Notes: generated by a model from the letters alone, not told the origin. DNA of 64,000 nt from Allomesorhizobium camelthorni (GCF_011045125.1 NZ_JAAKZF010000022.1:17351-81350), one strand, 5' to 3'. Positions 42,171-51,263 are shown, counted from the first letter of the stretch. Translations and numbers: made by a program.

Positions 42171-42696
42171 TCGTGTACTCCGATTTCGACCACTAGCGCC
42201 CGGCCGAACATGATTATTCTGATGACCGAAATAAACATGCGATCGCTGTACTGCATGTATAGCTGCGCTGAACAATCCGCCGGCATCTGGCCTCCTTCAG
42301 CCACGCGAAAACCCATGTCTTCGAAGCTGAGCCTATGGTTGGGTCGTTTTGGTCGTCGGTCCTGCAATTCGAGCGCGTGCGATCGTGGTTCAGCAGAATA
42401 CCGGCCGGCCCGGTCCAATTCGAGCTGATGGCTGACGCGCGGTCCAGCTTGCCCGCGTGGCTGGACGCGCAGCTGCTTGGGCCGGCATCCGAAACCCTAC
42501 ACAAAAGCGGACAATGGCTACGATACGACCGAGTGCCCGCCGATTATTTTGGCGTATGCGTTCGAATCCCGCCCGGTTCGCCAGCCTGCCGATCACCGCG
42601 TGACACAAAGCGGCATGGCCAACTGCCATTTCGCGCTATGGCGCCTGATCTTCAAATGACGAAAGCCGCGGATCTCGTGCTGCTCCCGAATGCTCG
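42171..42696. other. 526-base gap without a supported gene
   Basis: Between the Mo-hydroxylase operon start and the 3' end of the LysR gene. Open frames up to about 150 codons exist on the plus strand, but none resembles a known family or has a ribosome site. The promoter of the Mo-hydroxylase operon must lie at the left end. Confidence 0.5.
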
Positions 42697-43578
42697 TCAC
42701 TTTGACCGTGGTTGCTCGGTTTTTCGAACATGGTCGACGAGCATCGTGACAAAGGCGGTCACCTTGGGCGGGCGGAAGCGGGCCGTCGGGTAAACGACAT
42801 GGATGCCGCCAGCCGGCAGCGACCACTCCGGCAGGACACAGACGAGCGATTCCGCTTCGACATGCCCGGCGATCAGAAAATCCGGCAGCACAGACAGCCC
42901 GGCGCTGGCGAGCGTCGCTGCAAGCACGGCGGGCGTACTATCGATCGCCAGTGCCGGACGCATGCGGATCGTGCGGTCGAAATCCTCCTTGGTAAAGTGC
43001 CAGACAATGGGCTCCCGAAGCGCGGCATTCGCAATGAACGGCGCGCTGGAGAGGTTGTCCGGATCGCTGATACGCAGCATCGCCGCAACATCCGGTGCGG
43101 CGACCAAATATTGGCGGAACGAGCCGATCCGCCTCGACTGAAGGTTGGAATCATCGAGCCAGCCGACCCGGATCGAGAGATCGATCTGGTTGGCGATCAG
43201 GTCGATACGCGCATCCGACAGCCTCAGGTCGACCTGGCAGGCGGGATAGCGCCGCGAGAATGCGGCAGCGAGCGGCGCTATGGCCGAGGCGCCATAATCG
43301 TTGGGTGCAGCTATCCGCAGCACGCCGGTGGGTTCGGCATTGGAGCGGCCGATTTCGCTGAACGCGTCTTCCGCTTCGCGCAGAATCAAGACGCTACGGG
43401 TGTGAAGCAGTCGGCCAGCTTCCGTGGGCTCGACGCGGCGTGTCGTCCGCATCAGAAGCGTCGTCTTCAACTCATCCTCAAGCCGGGTCACTTGCTGGCT
43501 GACGACCGTCTTGGTGATCCCGAGCCTCTCGGCAGCGCGCGTGAACGAACCAGTATCCACCACAGCGCGCGCAGCCAA
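42697..43578 (-). CDS. LysR-family regulator, probably truncated at the N-terminus
   Basis: About 293 residues: winged helix VVDTGSFTRAAERLGITKTV and VSQQVTRLEDELKTTLLMRT, effector domain with LDLIANQIDLSIRV-like spacing (IDLIANQIDLSIRVGWLDDS) and a C-terminal PTARFRPPKVTAFVTMLVDH. The usual about 12 residues before VVDTGSF are missing. Only a TTG (43578) without ribosome site could start it, and upstream the frame runs straight into DNA that on the other strand encodes a DsbA-family tail. The 5' end therefore appears to have been lost at a recombination junction near 43580; expression is doubtful. Confidence 0.7.
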   Translation of the reverse strand: MAARAVVDTGSFTRAAERLGITKTVVSQQVTRLEDELKTTLLMRTTRRVEPTEAGRLLHTRSVLILREAEDAFSEIGRSNAEPTGVLRIAAPNDYGASAIAPLAAAFSRRYPACQVDLRLSDARIDLIANQIDLSIRVGWLDDSNLQSRRIGSFRQYLVAAPDVAAMLRISDPDNLSSAPFIANAALREPIVWHFTKEDFDRTIRMRPALAIDSTPAVLAATLASAGLSVLPDFLIAGHVEAESLVCVLPEWSLPAGGIHVVYPTARFRPPKVTAFVTMLVDHVRKTEQPRSK

Positions 43579-43582
43579 CCGG

Positions 43583-43738
43583 AACCGGATCGAGGCGGCA
43601 CAGGCTGAGATGCGCCGTTTCGGTGCGCGTGGGGTACCGACCCTTATCGTCGGACGGGGCCGGGACGCCCGCGTCGTCAGTTCGAGCGCGCTCTATAGCG
43701 GTGCCGATGCCCTGATCGCGAGTCTTCGCGCCGCATGA
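43583..43738 (+). pseudogene. DsbA/HCCA-isomerase-family C-terminal fragment
   Basis: About 51 residues, NRIEAAQAEMRRFGARGVPT onward with LIVGRGRDARVVSSSAL and ADALIASL, ending in TGA at 43736-43738. The GVPT cis-proline segment and following strand are those of DsbA-family thioredoxin-fold proteins. The N-terminal CxxC half is gone; to the left the sequence becomes the antisense of the LysR gene. It is a tail fragment fused to the LysR 5' region. Confidence 0.65.
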
Positions 43739-43771
43739 GTGAGAATAGCTTAGATTTTAAGGAGTGACCAA

Positions 43772-44098
43772 GTGACCGACACTGCATTTCCGGCAACTGG
43801 CCATGTCTATAAGGCCGACTATGGCGACCCTGTCTTTCGCGTCGCTTTCGATACCGACGGCAAGACGCTGCGCTGGGCGCCGTTCGCTGCCGCCGATTTC
43901 GACGCCGAGGCAGCAACCGAGACCTATCAGGCCACCTTCATCCGACCCGGCGTCTTCATGGTGACTTGGAGAGAAGCGGACGGCACCACCGTGAGCCATG
44001 TCGAGGATTTCGAGAACGCGACGGTGCACGCCGCAATCACCATGCCCGATCACCAATTCCTGACACTCACGGGCAGGTGGACCGGCTGTGCTGAATAA
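43772..44098 (+). CDS. MoaF-like small protein
   Basis: 108 residues resembling the MoaF/adenylylsulfate-reductase-linked beta-barrel (lipocalin-like) domain: YKADYGDPVFRVAFDTDGKT, TYQATFIRPGVFMVTWREAD, HVEDFENATVHAAI and the GRWTG ending. The name comes from a gene in Klebsiella molybdenum-related loci; the biochemical role is unknown. GTG at 43772 follows AAGGAG. The MBL-fold gene starts 23 bases downstream, so they form an operon. Confidence 0.75.
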   Translation: MTDTAFPATGHVYKADYGDPVFRVAFDTDGKTLRWAPFAAADFDAEAATETYQATFIRPGVFMVTWREADGTTVSHVEDFENATVHAAITMPDHQFLTLTGRWTGCAE

Positions 44099-44121
44099 CC
44101 CTTTACGAGAAGGAGATGCAT

Positions 44122-45021
44122 ATGCTTACGAGAAGAAAGCTGCTGACCATGACCATCGCGACGACCGCCATCGGTGCCATAGCCCCCTCGGGCCTGCTCC
44201 GCGCTGCCGGTACGGCACTCGACTGGAAGCACATTCCGGCTGGCGAGAACGGTTTCTTTCGCGCCACGGTGCTGCTGTCCGGGCCGACCGAAGCCATCCT
44301 GATCGATGGCGGCTTCACGCTTGCCGACGGGCGCGCCGTTGCCGAATTGATCAAAGCCGGGGGCAAGAAGCTGACCACGATCTATGTCAGCGTCAACGAT
44401 CCCGATTATTACTTCAGCCTGCGCCCCGTGACCGACGCTTTCCCGGATGCCAAAGTCATCGCCGCCCCTGATACGGTCGAGGCGATCAAGGGCAATGTGG
44501 CGACCAAGGTCGAGGTCTGGGGCAAGCAACTCAAGGAGAATGGCCCGCAATCCGTCGACGAGGCCGTCGTTCCCGCCGCCTCGGACCTGACCACGCTAGG
44601 CGTCGATGGCGAGACCGTCGAGATCGTCACCGTCGCGGACATGCATGACCGCCGCTATCATTGGGTGCCGTCGCTCAAGGCAGTCTTCGGCGGCACGCTG
44701 GTCTATGGCGGGCTGCACCCCTGGATCGCCGATATGCCGAAGCCCGAGGACCGAGCGGCGTGGATTCGCGCGCTGGACGAAATCACATCCCGCCAGCCGC
44801 AGATTGTCGTCCCGGGCCACATGCCGCCGGACTGGCCGACCGATGCCTCCGGCGTCGCCTTCACGCGTGATTATCTCGTCGCCTACGAGGAGGAGTTCGC
44901 CAAGGCCGCAAACGGCGATGCGCTGATCGCGGCGATGAAAGAGCGCTACCCGGGGGCCGGCCTGGAGATCGCGCTGGAAATCGGCGCGAAGGTCGCCAAG
45001 GGCGAGGTGAAGTGGGGCTGA
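44122..45021 (+). CDS. MBL-fold protein with altered metal motif, exported
   Basis: 299 residues. An N-terminal twin-arginine-like signal (TRRKLLTMTIATTAIGAIAP) is followed by a metallo-beta-lactamase fold: NGFFRATVLLSGPTEAILID, DGGF, the region IYVSVNDPDYYFSLRPVTDA and the C-terminal GTLVYGGLHPWIADM and VVPGHMPP. Where active enzymes have H-x-H-x-D-H, this protein reads V-N-D-P-D-Y, so at least two zinc ligands are lost; the later His residues remain. ATG at 44122 is chosen because AGGAG ends 6 bases upstream, while the ATG at 44116 would touch it. The function is unknown; a non-hydrolytic or single-metal role is possible. Confidence 0.8.
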   Translation: MLTRRKLLTMTIATTAIGAIAPSGLLRAAGTALDWKHIPAGENGFFRATVLLSGPTEAILIDGGFTLADGRAVAELIKAGGKKLTTIYVSVNDPDYYFSLRPVTDAFPDAKVIAAPDTVEAIKGNVATKVEVWGKQLKENGPQSVDEAVVPAASDLTTLGVDGETVEIVTVADMHDRRYHWVPSLKAVFGGTLVYGGLHPWIADMPKPEDRAAWIRALDEITSRQPQIVVPGHMPPDWPTDASGVAFTRDYLVAYEEEFAKAANGDALIAAMKERYPGAGLEIALEIGAKVAKGEVKWG

Positions 45022-45135
45022 TGTAGCCAGAATTCGAACTGGTGCGGGGGACTTAGGACGGGTCCTCCGAAGAAACGGCCGGAACCGTCTGGCCGTTCTC
45101 TCCCCGGGTGTGGAGACTTTTGCTGATCCGCCGGA

Positions 45136-45606
45136 TCAAGCGTCTGCGGTGTTGGAACAACCTCGTAGTTGGCGTAGCCAGCCGGCATACTCGGCACCGA
45201 TTGCCCCGAGGCTTGTCCATTTCTCGGACGTCTCATTGCGGACGAGCAACAAAGGCTTTCCGTCAGGCGGTGGCGGCGCATTCTGACTGTCAATCGGACC
45301 ATCCAGGGACATCACCGGTTCGGTCGCCGGCGCCAGAAGATCGGATTGAGCTATGATATCGCCTGCCGCGACATTCCCTTTGATTACTTCAATGATGCGG
45401 AACTGATCCTGCTGGTCCGAAGCAACGGCCAACACTGCCTCGTCGGCGGAGTCCAGTCTTTGCCCAGGCGTGATAACCGTTCCCGAGAAACAGATTGCGC
45501 AGGCCTGGGCCTGGGCCATGAAAGCAAGAATCAGCACGCCGAGACTGAACAGCAGCGACAGCATTCGTGTGGATAGCAATCTCGCTGGCAACAGATCAAT
45601 CTCCAT
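45136..45606 (-). CDS. Exported hypothetical protein, possibly truncated
   Basis: 156 residues with an N-terminal hydrophobic signal (LLSLLFSLGVLILAFMAQA) followed by a cysteine pair (ACAICFSG) and VITPGQRLDSADEAVLA. The later part RIIEVIKGNVAAGDII and LLLVRNETSEKWTSLGAIGA forms a small beta domain. The end GCSNTADA looks abrupt, so the gene may have lost a longer C-terminus. I do not recognise a named domain. It lies next to a DUF3604 fragment, in a decayed stretch. The true start may be one of the inner Met codons (45561 region). Confidence 0.55.
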   Translation of the reverse strand: MEIDLLPARLLSTRMLSLLFSLGVLILAFMAQAQACAICFSGTVITPGQRLDSADEAVLAVASDQQDQFRIIEVIKGNVAAGDIIAQSDLLAPATEPVMSLDGPIDSQNAPPPPDGKPLLLVRNETSEKWTSLGAIGAEYAGWLRQLRGCSNTADA

Positions 45607-45644
45607 GGGAAGCGGGTCAGGCCGACGGAACAGCCGGACCCGCT

Positions 45645-45872
45645 TTAGCCAAGCTCTTTGATGGTCTGGCCTTTTGCGTATTTGTAAGCGTCGGCTGGCG
45701 TCGTCTTGGTGTTGCTAAAGATGTAGGCGTCGAACGACCAGCCCGTATGGACGTGCGTCTCGCCGAAATATGCCTGCCTCTCTTGAGAATATGCTGTCGC
45801 TTGGATCAGCAAGTAAGCCGTCGAGGCAAGCATCGAAACCTCCTCATCTGAATTGCGCGTACCTTTGTGCAA
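45645..45872 (-). pseudogene. DUF3604 protein N-terminal fragment
   Basis: About 75 residues. After a short hydrophobic start the sequence SQERQAYFGETHVHTGWSFDAYIFSNTKT and ADAYKYAKGQTI (two separated parts of one stretch) matches the start of DUF3604 proteins, which usually exceed 600 residues and carry a PHP-like metal site beginning with the HVHT motif. The frame ends soon after, so only the first tenth of the gene remains. DUF3604 genes often sit beside DUF1254 genes such as the one at 45950. Confidence 0.7.
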
Positions 45873-45949
45873 TCGTCCGACTGTGATCAGTGGCTATTCG
45901 CGATGATGGTGGACCATGGGATCCGTGCCCCATGGTCAAGAGGCCAAAG

Positions 45950-47497
45950 TCAGGGGACGAGTTCGATCTCGCTCGGTCGCCAGGTCTTGTCGATCCAGGG
46001 CTCCAATGGCCCGTACATCCGCAGGAGCGGGAACCAGCTCTTGCCGGAGACGGTCTGAAGCCAATTGCCCTCCTTGCCTTCCGGCGCATTGGGAGCAAAA
46101 TAGACGTCGTAAGACCCGTCCGCGTTCTGCTTCATTCCCTCGGTCTGGCTGCCAACCGTCGGGAACTTCTGGCTCGTCTGGAGTTGCGACCGGGTCTGGC
46201 TGTCGTAAAGCGTGACGGCCCAAAAATCATTCACCGGCACGTTCGGCGGCAGATGCAGCCTATAGGTCTTGGACCCGTCAAGCGGCTTCTTGTCGGCATC
46301 GAGACTGGCCATGGCGTAGTCCGACCCCGCCCCGGCCGTTGTGACCGCCATGGAAGGGGTCACGCCGGCAGCATTGAAGTAGAACAGAGCCCTCGCACTG
46401 AGGTTCATGGCCCCATCCGCCTCGAACGAGGTGTTCTTGTTCGCATATCCCATAATCCAGGCACTGTCGGTGTCAGGATAGATCTGGACCCCGCCAATCC
46501 GCGGATAGGCGGTGATAACGCGCGCGGTTGCGTTGCCGAGCGTGCCCGCTTCGGCCAACAGCTTCTTCATTCGCTCATCGGGCTCGAACTTCCGGCCCTT
46601 GACGATGCCGATCGAAGCGATTTCGCCGCGCACTTCGGGCCCGATCGCGTCGATGGGCTCGCGCTGGATGATCGCGTCGAGGATCTCGAAGTATTTCAGG
46701 TCGTTCGGAAAAACGGTGTTGAAAGACTTCCCCGACACATTGACGTATTCGGTCGGCGGGGGGTTGCCGGCGTCCTTGAGCGGGTAAATCTTGAGGCCCA
46801 TGGTGATGTTCTCGACCGCCGGCTCCAGGCCGTCCTTGATGAAGCCGCGTAGGAACAGGAAGTTCCTGTTGGTCGAGGGCTTCAGCAGGAAATATCCGTC
46901 AGGCACATCGCCAGCGTAGCCCGGTGGCAGCACGAGATACTTGCCGCCCTTGCCCTTGTCCGGACCGGTGACGCCGATATTGCCGACAAATCTCTGCCAG
47001 GAATCATCGAGAAAACCGAGCATCCCGGGCGGCACTTCGATGACCGTCGGGCCGTCCTTGGCGAGATCCGTCCCCGAATACGCATAAAGCGTCGAGGTGT
47101 TCGCCGTCACGACAACGGTCGCTGAATCCATCAACTGCTCGAATACGGCGATCTTGTTCGGCGCGTCCGCGCCTGCCCTGGCAAATCCGTCGAGAATGTA
47201 GTTGATCGACACGGCGCCGAGATTGTCGAGATAGACGTCTGTGGCGCGCATCCTGTCGAGGTTGTCGTAAACGGTCTCGACTGTGTTGCCGATCGGTATG
47301 CCGTCGAAGAACTCTAACGTGCCGATCGAAGTATCGACCTTGTCGGGGATCGAGATCGATTCCAGTTCCGCTTCCGTGACATCCGCTGCCGCAAACTGCG
47401 GCGACCCCACGGCGACAAGGGCTGAAGCGACCAGAGCTCCTCCGAGTTTCGTCGCGAGTGACCTGTTTTCCGAGATAGGGTTGCTCGAGCGTTTCAT
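45950..47497 (-). CDS. DUF1254/DUF1214 exported protein, copy 1
   Basis: 515 residues. Signal peptide region KLGGALVASALVAVGSPQFAAA, then a DUF1254 domain (about 50-190; IGNTVETVYDNLDRMRATDV, NTSTLYAYSGTDL) and a C-terminal DUF1214 domain (about 370-510; YRLHLPPNVPVNDFWAVTLY, DSQTRSQLQT, SWFPLLRMYGPLEPW). It ends in the conserved TWRPSEIELV tail. The family is periplasmic or envelope-associated, widespread in Rhizobiales, without a known reaction. AGGAGG precedes the ATG at 47497. A paralogue lies at 48758 and a scrap of a third at 47597. Confidence 0.9.
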   Translation of the reverse strand: MKRSSNPISENRSLATKLGGALVASALVAVGSPQFAAADVTEAELESISIPDKVDTSIGTLEFFDGIPIGNTVETVYDNLDRMRATDVYLDNLGAVSINYILDGFARAGADAPNKIAVFEQLMDSATVVVTANTSTLYAYSGTDLAKDGPTVIEVPPGMLGFLDDSWQRFVGNIGVTGPDKGKGGKYLVLPPGYAGDVPDGYFLLKPSTNRNFLFLRGFIKDGLEPAVENITMGLKIYPLKDAGNPPPTEYVNVSGKSFNTVFPNDLKYFEILDAIIQREPIDAIGPEVRGEIASIGIVKGRKFEPDERMKKLLAEAGTLGNATARVITAYPRIGGVQIYPDTDSAWIMGYANKNTSFEADGAMNLSARALFYFNAAGVTPSMAVTTAGAGSDYAMASLDADKKPLDGSKTYRLHLPPNVPVNDFWAVTLYDSQTRSQLQTSQKFPTVGSQTEGMKQNADGSYDVYFAPNAPEGKEGNWLQTVSGKSWFPLLRMYGPLEPWIDKTWRPSEIELVP

Positions 47498-47596
47498 GTT
47501 TCGACCTCCTATATTTTCGTCCGTGGTTGCCTGCATTTGTTGCTCATCGGCATGACCACCGGCGCGGCGCGGCGTCCGCCGCGGCACTAACCAGCT

Positions 47597-47640
47597 CTAT
47601 TTCTGCACCAGCTCGATCTCGCTCGGCCGCCAGCTCTTGC
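47597..47640 (-). pseudogene. Scrap of a third DUF1254 gene (last 13 codons)
   Basis: Reads KSWRPSEIELVQK then TAG on the minus strand, the conserved C-terminal tail of DUF1214 domains (compare SWRPSEIELVN at the end of copy 2 and TWRPSEIELVP at the end of copy 1). Nothing upstream continues it; the HAD gene's 3' end follows within 40 bases. It is a deletion scar. Confidence 0.8.
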
Positions 47641-47677
47641 AAGTTGCTACTACTTGCCGATGTTGGAGATGCTTGCC

Positions 47678-48700
47678 TCACTTCATCGGCGGAAAGATCG
47701 TGGCCCAGTCGTTCTTCATGCTGATCACATTCCAGCCGCTCCTGGTGGCCTGGTCCATCAGCGCCTGGGTGAAGGCGCCGAAATGCGTTTCCGGCTCGCC
47801 ATTCGCGGGTCCGTAGGCGTACTCCCGGTCCGCGTCGTCATGAAAGACCAGCATCATCAGGCGTTTGCCGTCGCCAGCGGCGGTCCATTCCAGCATCTGG
47901 ATGTCCCCGTCGGTGTTTCCGAAGGCGGCAATCGGCAGCTTGCCGATATGGGCGTTTATGCCAACCGGCTTGCCGCCTTCGTTATCGACGAATGCGACCT
48001 CAGGGAGACGCATCAGCATCGGCTTGCCGTCGACCATCTCGAACTTGGTCTTGATCGACGAGCCGACGACTTGCTCGGTCGGGATGCCGTAGACCGCCTC
48101 CGTCATCGGCCGCATGAACTCGATGCCGCCGCCCGAGACGATGAAGGTCTTGAACTCGTTCGCGCGCAGGTAGTCCATCAGATCGAGCATCGGCTGGTAG
48201 GCGAGATCGGTGTAGGCGCGGTCGAACCTCGGATGTCTGGCCGTCTTGTACCAATCGGTGACGATCTTCTCGAAATCCGCGGTGCTCATCCCGGCATGGG
48301 TGGCCGCGATGATCTCCATGAACCCCTTCTCGCCGCCCTTCGCCAAGGCCTCCATGTCGTTCTCGATCGCGAACTTGAACGGCTCGGTGTTCTGCCATTC
48401 GGGATGCTCGGGCGCCATCGCCTTGAGCCGGTCGATCGCAAAGGCGAGCTGGGTGTAGATCGGGTGCTCTGGCCAAAGCGTGCCGTCGTTGTCGAAAGTA
48501 GCGATGCGGTCGCCGGGGGCCACGTAGTCGGGGCCGCCCTCCTCAGTGACGGCCTCGACGAAGGCAATGATCGCCTGCTTGTTCGCACCGTCGTTCCAGG
48601 ATGGCAGGGGGTCGGTCTGCGCCGCCGATGGCGGGGCCAGCAGAATGCCCGCGACCAGCACCGGGATGGCGCGGCGGATGAGTGGAGAATGAAACGTCAT
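47678..48700 (-). CDS. HAD-superfamily phosphatase-like protein, exported
   Basis: 340 residues. Signal peptide (IRRAIPVLVAGILLAPPSAAQ), then HAD motifs: motif I ATFDNDGTLWPE (nucleophile Asp), motif II FIVSGGGIEFMR, motif III region KPVGINAHIGK, and motif IV FGNTDGDIQMLEW. The phosphoserine-phosphatase-like layout suggests a periplasmic phosphomonoesterase. Members of this family regularly sit beside DUF1254 genes. ATG at 48700 is preceded by AGGAG. It lies 57 bases after the stop of DUF1254 copy 2 in the same direction. Confidence 0.88.
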   Translation of the reverse strand: MTFHSPLIRRAIPVLVAGILLAPPSAAQTDPLPSWNDGANKQAIIAFVEAVTEEGGPDYVAPGDRIATFDNDGTLWPEHPIYTQLAFAIDRLKAMAPEHPEWQNTEPFKFAIENDMEALAKGGEKGFMEIIAATHAGMSTADFEKIVTDWYKTARHPRFDRAYTDLAYQPMLDLMDYLRANEFKTFIVSGGGIEFMRPMTEAVYGIPTEQVVGSSIKTKFEMVDGKPMLMRLPEVAFVDNEGGKPVGINAHIGKLPIAAFGNTDGDIQMLEWTAAGDGKRLMMLVFHDDADREYAYGPANGEPETHFGAFTQALMDQATRSGWNVISMKNDWATIFPPMK

Positions 48701-48757
48701 CGTGGGTCTCCTAAATCGGCGAGCCGGCCTGCGATGTTCCGCAGGCCGGCTCACGGG

Positions 48758-50380
48758 TCAGTTCACGAGCTCGATTTCGCTCGGCCGCCAGCTCTTGTCG
48801 AAGAACGACGGCAGCGGGCTGTAGAGGCGCAGGATGGTGAACCAGCCCTTCTCGGGGTCGGTCTGGACCCAGTTTCCGCGATCGACGCCGTCCGGCTGTT
48901 CAGGGCTGAACCAGACCGTGGTCGAGCCGTCCTCGGCCGCCGCCGCCGCCGGCGAGGGGTAGGATTGCGATCCGGCGCGCGGGTATTTCTGCGGCGTCTG
49001 CAGCATCGAGCGGGTCTGGTTGTCATAGAGCGTGAAGGACCAGAACGCCTCGGCCGGGATGTCCTTGGGCAGCGTCACTTTGTAGGTCTTCGCGCCGTCG
49101 AACACGTCGCCCTTGGCATCGAGAAAAGCCATCAGATACTGCGATCCGACGCCGGGGATGTTCATGATCATGCCGGGGCTGTCGAGCGTGTAGCCGTAGT
49201 AGAAGGCCGTGCGCGAATCGAGGGTGCGGGCACCGGTCGGTGGCAGCGGTTTGAATTCGCCATCCTCAAATGCGGGCGGCGGGGTTTCGAAGAAGGCGCC
49301 GCCCTCCCAGAGCATGCTGCCCCACTGCGAGCCCTCATAGTAGGCCCAGTCCGGGTGGGCCACGTAGGGGCGCCAGTTCAGCACCCGGCCGGCCGCCTGG
49401 CCGACGGCGGCGGCGTCGGTGAGGATCTTCTTCATCCGCTCGTCGGGCGCGAATTCCTGGCCCTTGACGATGCCGATGGCGGCAAGCTGGCCGGAAAGCT
49501 CCACGTCATAGCTGGTGGCGGGCTCGGCCTGGACGTTCTCGTTGATCCACTCGTAGAAGCCGAAATCGCTGGGAGGGATGGTGTTCATCGACACGCCACT
49601 GATCTCGACGAATTTGGTGTCGGGGATCTTCGCATTTCCCCCGAGGCGCACCGCGCCGGTCAGCGCCTGAGCGATGCTGGTGCCGTAACCGCCCGCCGCG
49701 TAGGGATAGATCTTCAGGTTCGCCTTGATGTTCTCAACCGCAGGCTTTGGATCGTCATTCACCAGATAGGCGCGCGAGGCATAGAGCGCCCGGTTGGTCT
49801 TCGAATGGGCGACGAAATATCCGCCCTCGGGCAGCGGTCCGTCGTAATCGGGTCCGACGATCACATATTTGCCGCCCTGTCCGCGATCCGGGCCTGGGCC
49901 GCCGACGTCAATGATCCACGAGAACCACATGTCGTTGATGGTGCCCACGCCATTTGACGGCTGTTCGATCACCATCGGCCCCTTCGAGAGGTCGATGACC
50001 GAGATGTAATAGACGGTGTCGGCGTTGCCGGTCAGGAACAGGTTCGCCGAGTCCGCCAGTTCGGACGTTATGACGACGTCATTGTAGTCGGCGCCAACGC
50101 TCTGGAACCCCTTGTGGAACCCGAGGGCCGAAGCACCGCGAAAGCTGTTGTTGTAGACGTTGAGCGCGCGGGTGAAGTCGAGCGCGTCGAACACCTTCTG
50201 CGCGGTCTCAACACTCGGAGCGCCGTCCTTGAACTCCAGCGTGCCGATGCTCGTCTCGATCCTGTCGGGTGCACCGAGCGACTTCACCACGTCCTCCGAG
50301 ACGTCGGCGTGGGCGATCCCGACGCAGGCGATAGTTGCCAAGGCCGCGGCGGAGCGAAGTAGATCTCGCTTCGTCAACAT
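48758..50380 (-). CDS. DUF1254/DUF1214 exported protein, copy 2
   Basis: 540 residues. Twin-arginine-free signal (RDLLRSAAALATIACVGIAHA), DUF1254 domain (about 40-170; VETAQKVFDALDFTRALNVY, GNADTVYYISVIDLS) and DUF1214 domain (about 400-535; YKVTLPKDIPAEAFWSFTLY, DNQTRSMLQTPQ, GWFTILRLYSPLPSFF), ending SWRPSEIELVN. Clearly paralogous to copy 1 but with an insertion around residues 330-400 (GSQWGSMLWEGGAFFE). AGGAG precedes the ATG at 50380. It is followed by the HAD gene and preceded by an outer-membrane-type protein. Confidence 0.9.
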   Translation of the reverse strand: MLTKRDLLRSAAALATIACVGIAHADVSEDVVKSLGAPDRIETSIGTLEFKDGAPSVETAQKVFDALDFTRALNVYNNSFRGASALGFHKGFQSVGADYNDVVITSELADSANLFLTGNADTVYYISVIDLSKGPMVIEQPSNGVGTINDMWFSWIIDVGGPGPDRGQGGKYVIVGPDYDGPLPEGGYFVAHSKTNRALYASRAYLVNDDPKPAVENIKANLKIYPYAAGGYGTSIAQALTGAVRLGGNAKIPDTKFVEISGVSMNTIPPSDFGFYEWINENVQAEPATSYDVELSGQLAAIGIVKGQEFAPDERMKKILTDAAAVGQAAGRVLNWRPYVAHPDWAYYEGSQWGSMLWEGGAFFETPPPAFEDGEFKPLPPTGARTLDSRTAFYYGYTLDSPGMIMNIPGVGSQYLMAFLDAKGDVFDGAKTYKVTLPKDIPAEAFWSFTLYDNQTRSMLQTPQKYPRAGSQSYPSPAAAAAEDGSTTVWFSPEQPDGVDRGNWVQTDPEKGWFTILRLYSPLPSFFDKSWRPSEIELVN

Positions 50381-50447
50381 TTGCCGTACTCCTTTATTGT
50401 TCGATGAGTTATCGCTTCGTTTCGCGCCGGCAGGCGCGCAGGTCTTC

Positions 50448-51263
50448 TCATTTTTTCGGAAACAGGAACGTGATCCCGGTGCGGAAGCCGAAGTCCTCGG
50501 GTCCGCCCACGGGACTTTCGGCCCAATAACGGACACCGGCGAAGAGGCTGATCGGCTGCTTGTCGATGACAACAAGCTTCGCGACCTGGAAGTTGATCGG
50601 GACCGACCATGCCTCGGCCTCCCAATTGTAGGTGCTCTCGGTGTTGAGAGTGAAAGTCCACGCGTCCTTTGTGGTGTACGAGACGAAGGGCTGCAGGAAG
50701 GTCGAACTGATATCGCTGCGGGCCTCGTCGCCGGCGAATGACCAGATGTGGTTGGCCAGCATGCCGACCGTCCATCCGTCGAATTGCTTCAGGACAACTG
50801 CGGTCGGTCCGGCTCCCCATTTTTCGCCGCCGAGAAAATCATCGGTTGCGGTCGGGAACAGGAACACCGGACCGGCTCCCCAGATGATGCCGCCTTCTGT
50901 CGGGGCCTTGGGCGAGAAGAACAGGCTCTGGGTGATGTCGCCAAGGCCGAACTGGTCGCCTGACGGGCCCGCTATGTCTTCTTGCCAGACGATCGGCACT
51001 ATGGTGCGGGATATCAGGTTCCAGTCGTCGTTGAGCGTGATCGGGATGACAGGCTGGACATTGACGAACGCCTTTTCGCCGTCGTTCGGGCCGTACCCGC
51101 TGTCGTAGTTGAACTGGAACGGCACGCTGATCAGCGAGGCGATCGGGTTCGACAGCTTCTTGGCGAGTTCCTGCGTGTCGTCCTGGGCCCACGCGGCGGT
51201 GGCAAACAGCAAGGCCGGAACGAGGAGAGCCGCCATCTGCATTGCTCGGTGGCCAGGATCCAT
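50448..51263 (-). CDS. Outer-membrane transporter-like protein (neuromedin U-type annotation)
   Basis: 271 residues. Signal peptide (AALLVPALLFATAAWAQ), then alternating beta-strand sequence: ASLISVPFQFNYDSGYGPND, FVNVQPVIPITLNDDWNLIS, LGDITQSLFFSPKAP and a C-terminal GFRTGITFLFPKK, compatible with a 12-strand barrel of the type often labelled 'transporter' or 'neuromedin U'. The start is uncertain: ATG 51263, 51242 or 51236, none with a strong ribosome site. It lies upstream of the DUF1254 copy 2 gene in the same orientation, so it is probably the first or second gene of that operon. Confidence 0.75.
   Translation of the reverse strand: MDPGHRAMQMAALLVPALLFATAAWAQDDTQELAKKLSNPIASLISVPFQFNYDSGYGPNDGEKAFVNVQPVIPITLNDDWNLISRTIVPIVWQEDIAGPSGDQFGLGDITQSLFFSPKAPTEGGIIWGAGPVFLFPTATDDFLGGEKWGAGPTAVVLKQFDGWTVGMLANHIWSFAGDEARSDISSTFLQPFVSYTTKDAWTFTLNTESTYNWEAEAWSVPINFQVAKLVVIDKQPISLFAGVRYWAESPVGGPEDFGFRTGITFLFPKK

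Noticed and set aside
42335..42793. 152-codon plus-strand frame between the Mo-hydroxylase and LysR genes
   Set aside because: No ribosome site, no recognisable family, and it runs into the 3' end of the LysR gene.
47654..49957. 767-codon open frame on the plus strand antisense to the HAD and DUF1254 genes
   Set aside because: Again a high-GC shadow; the minus-strand genes have signal peptides, motifs and ribosome sites.
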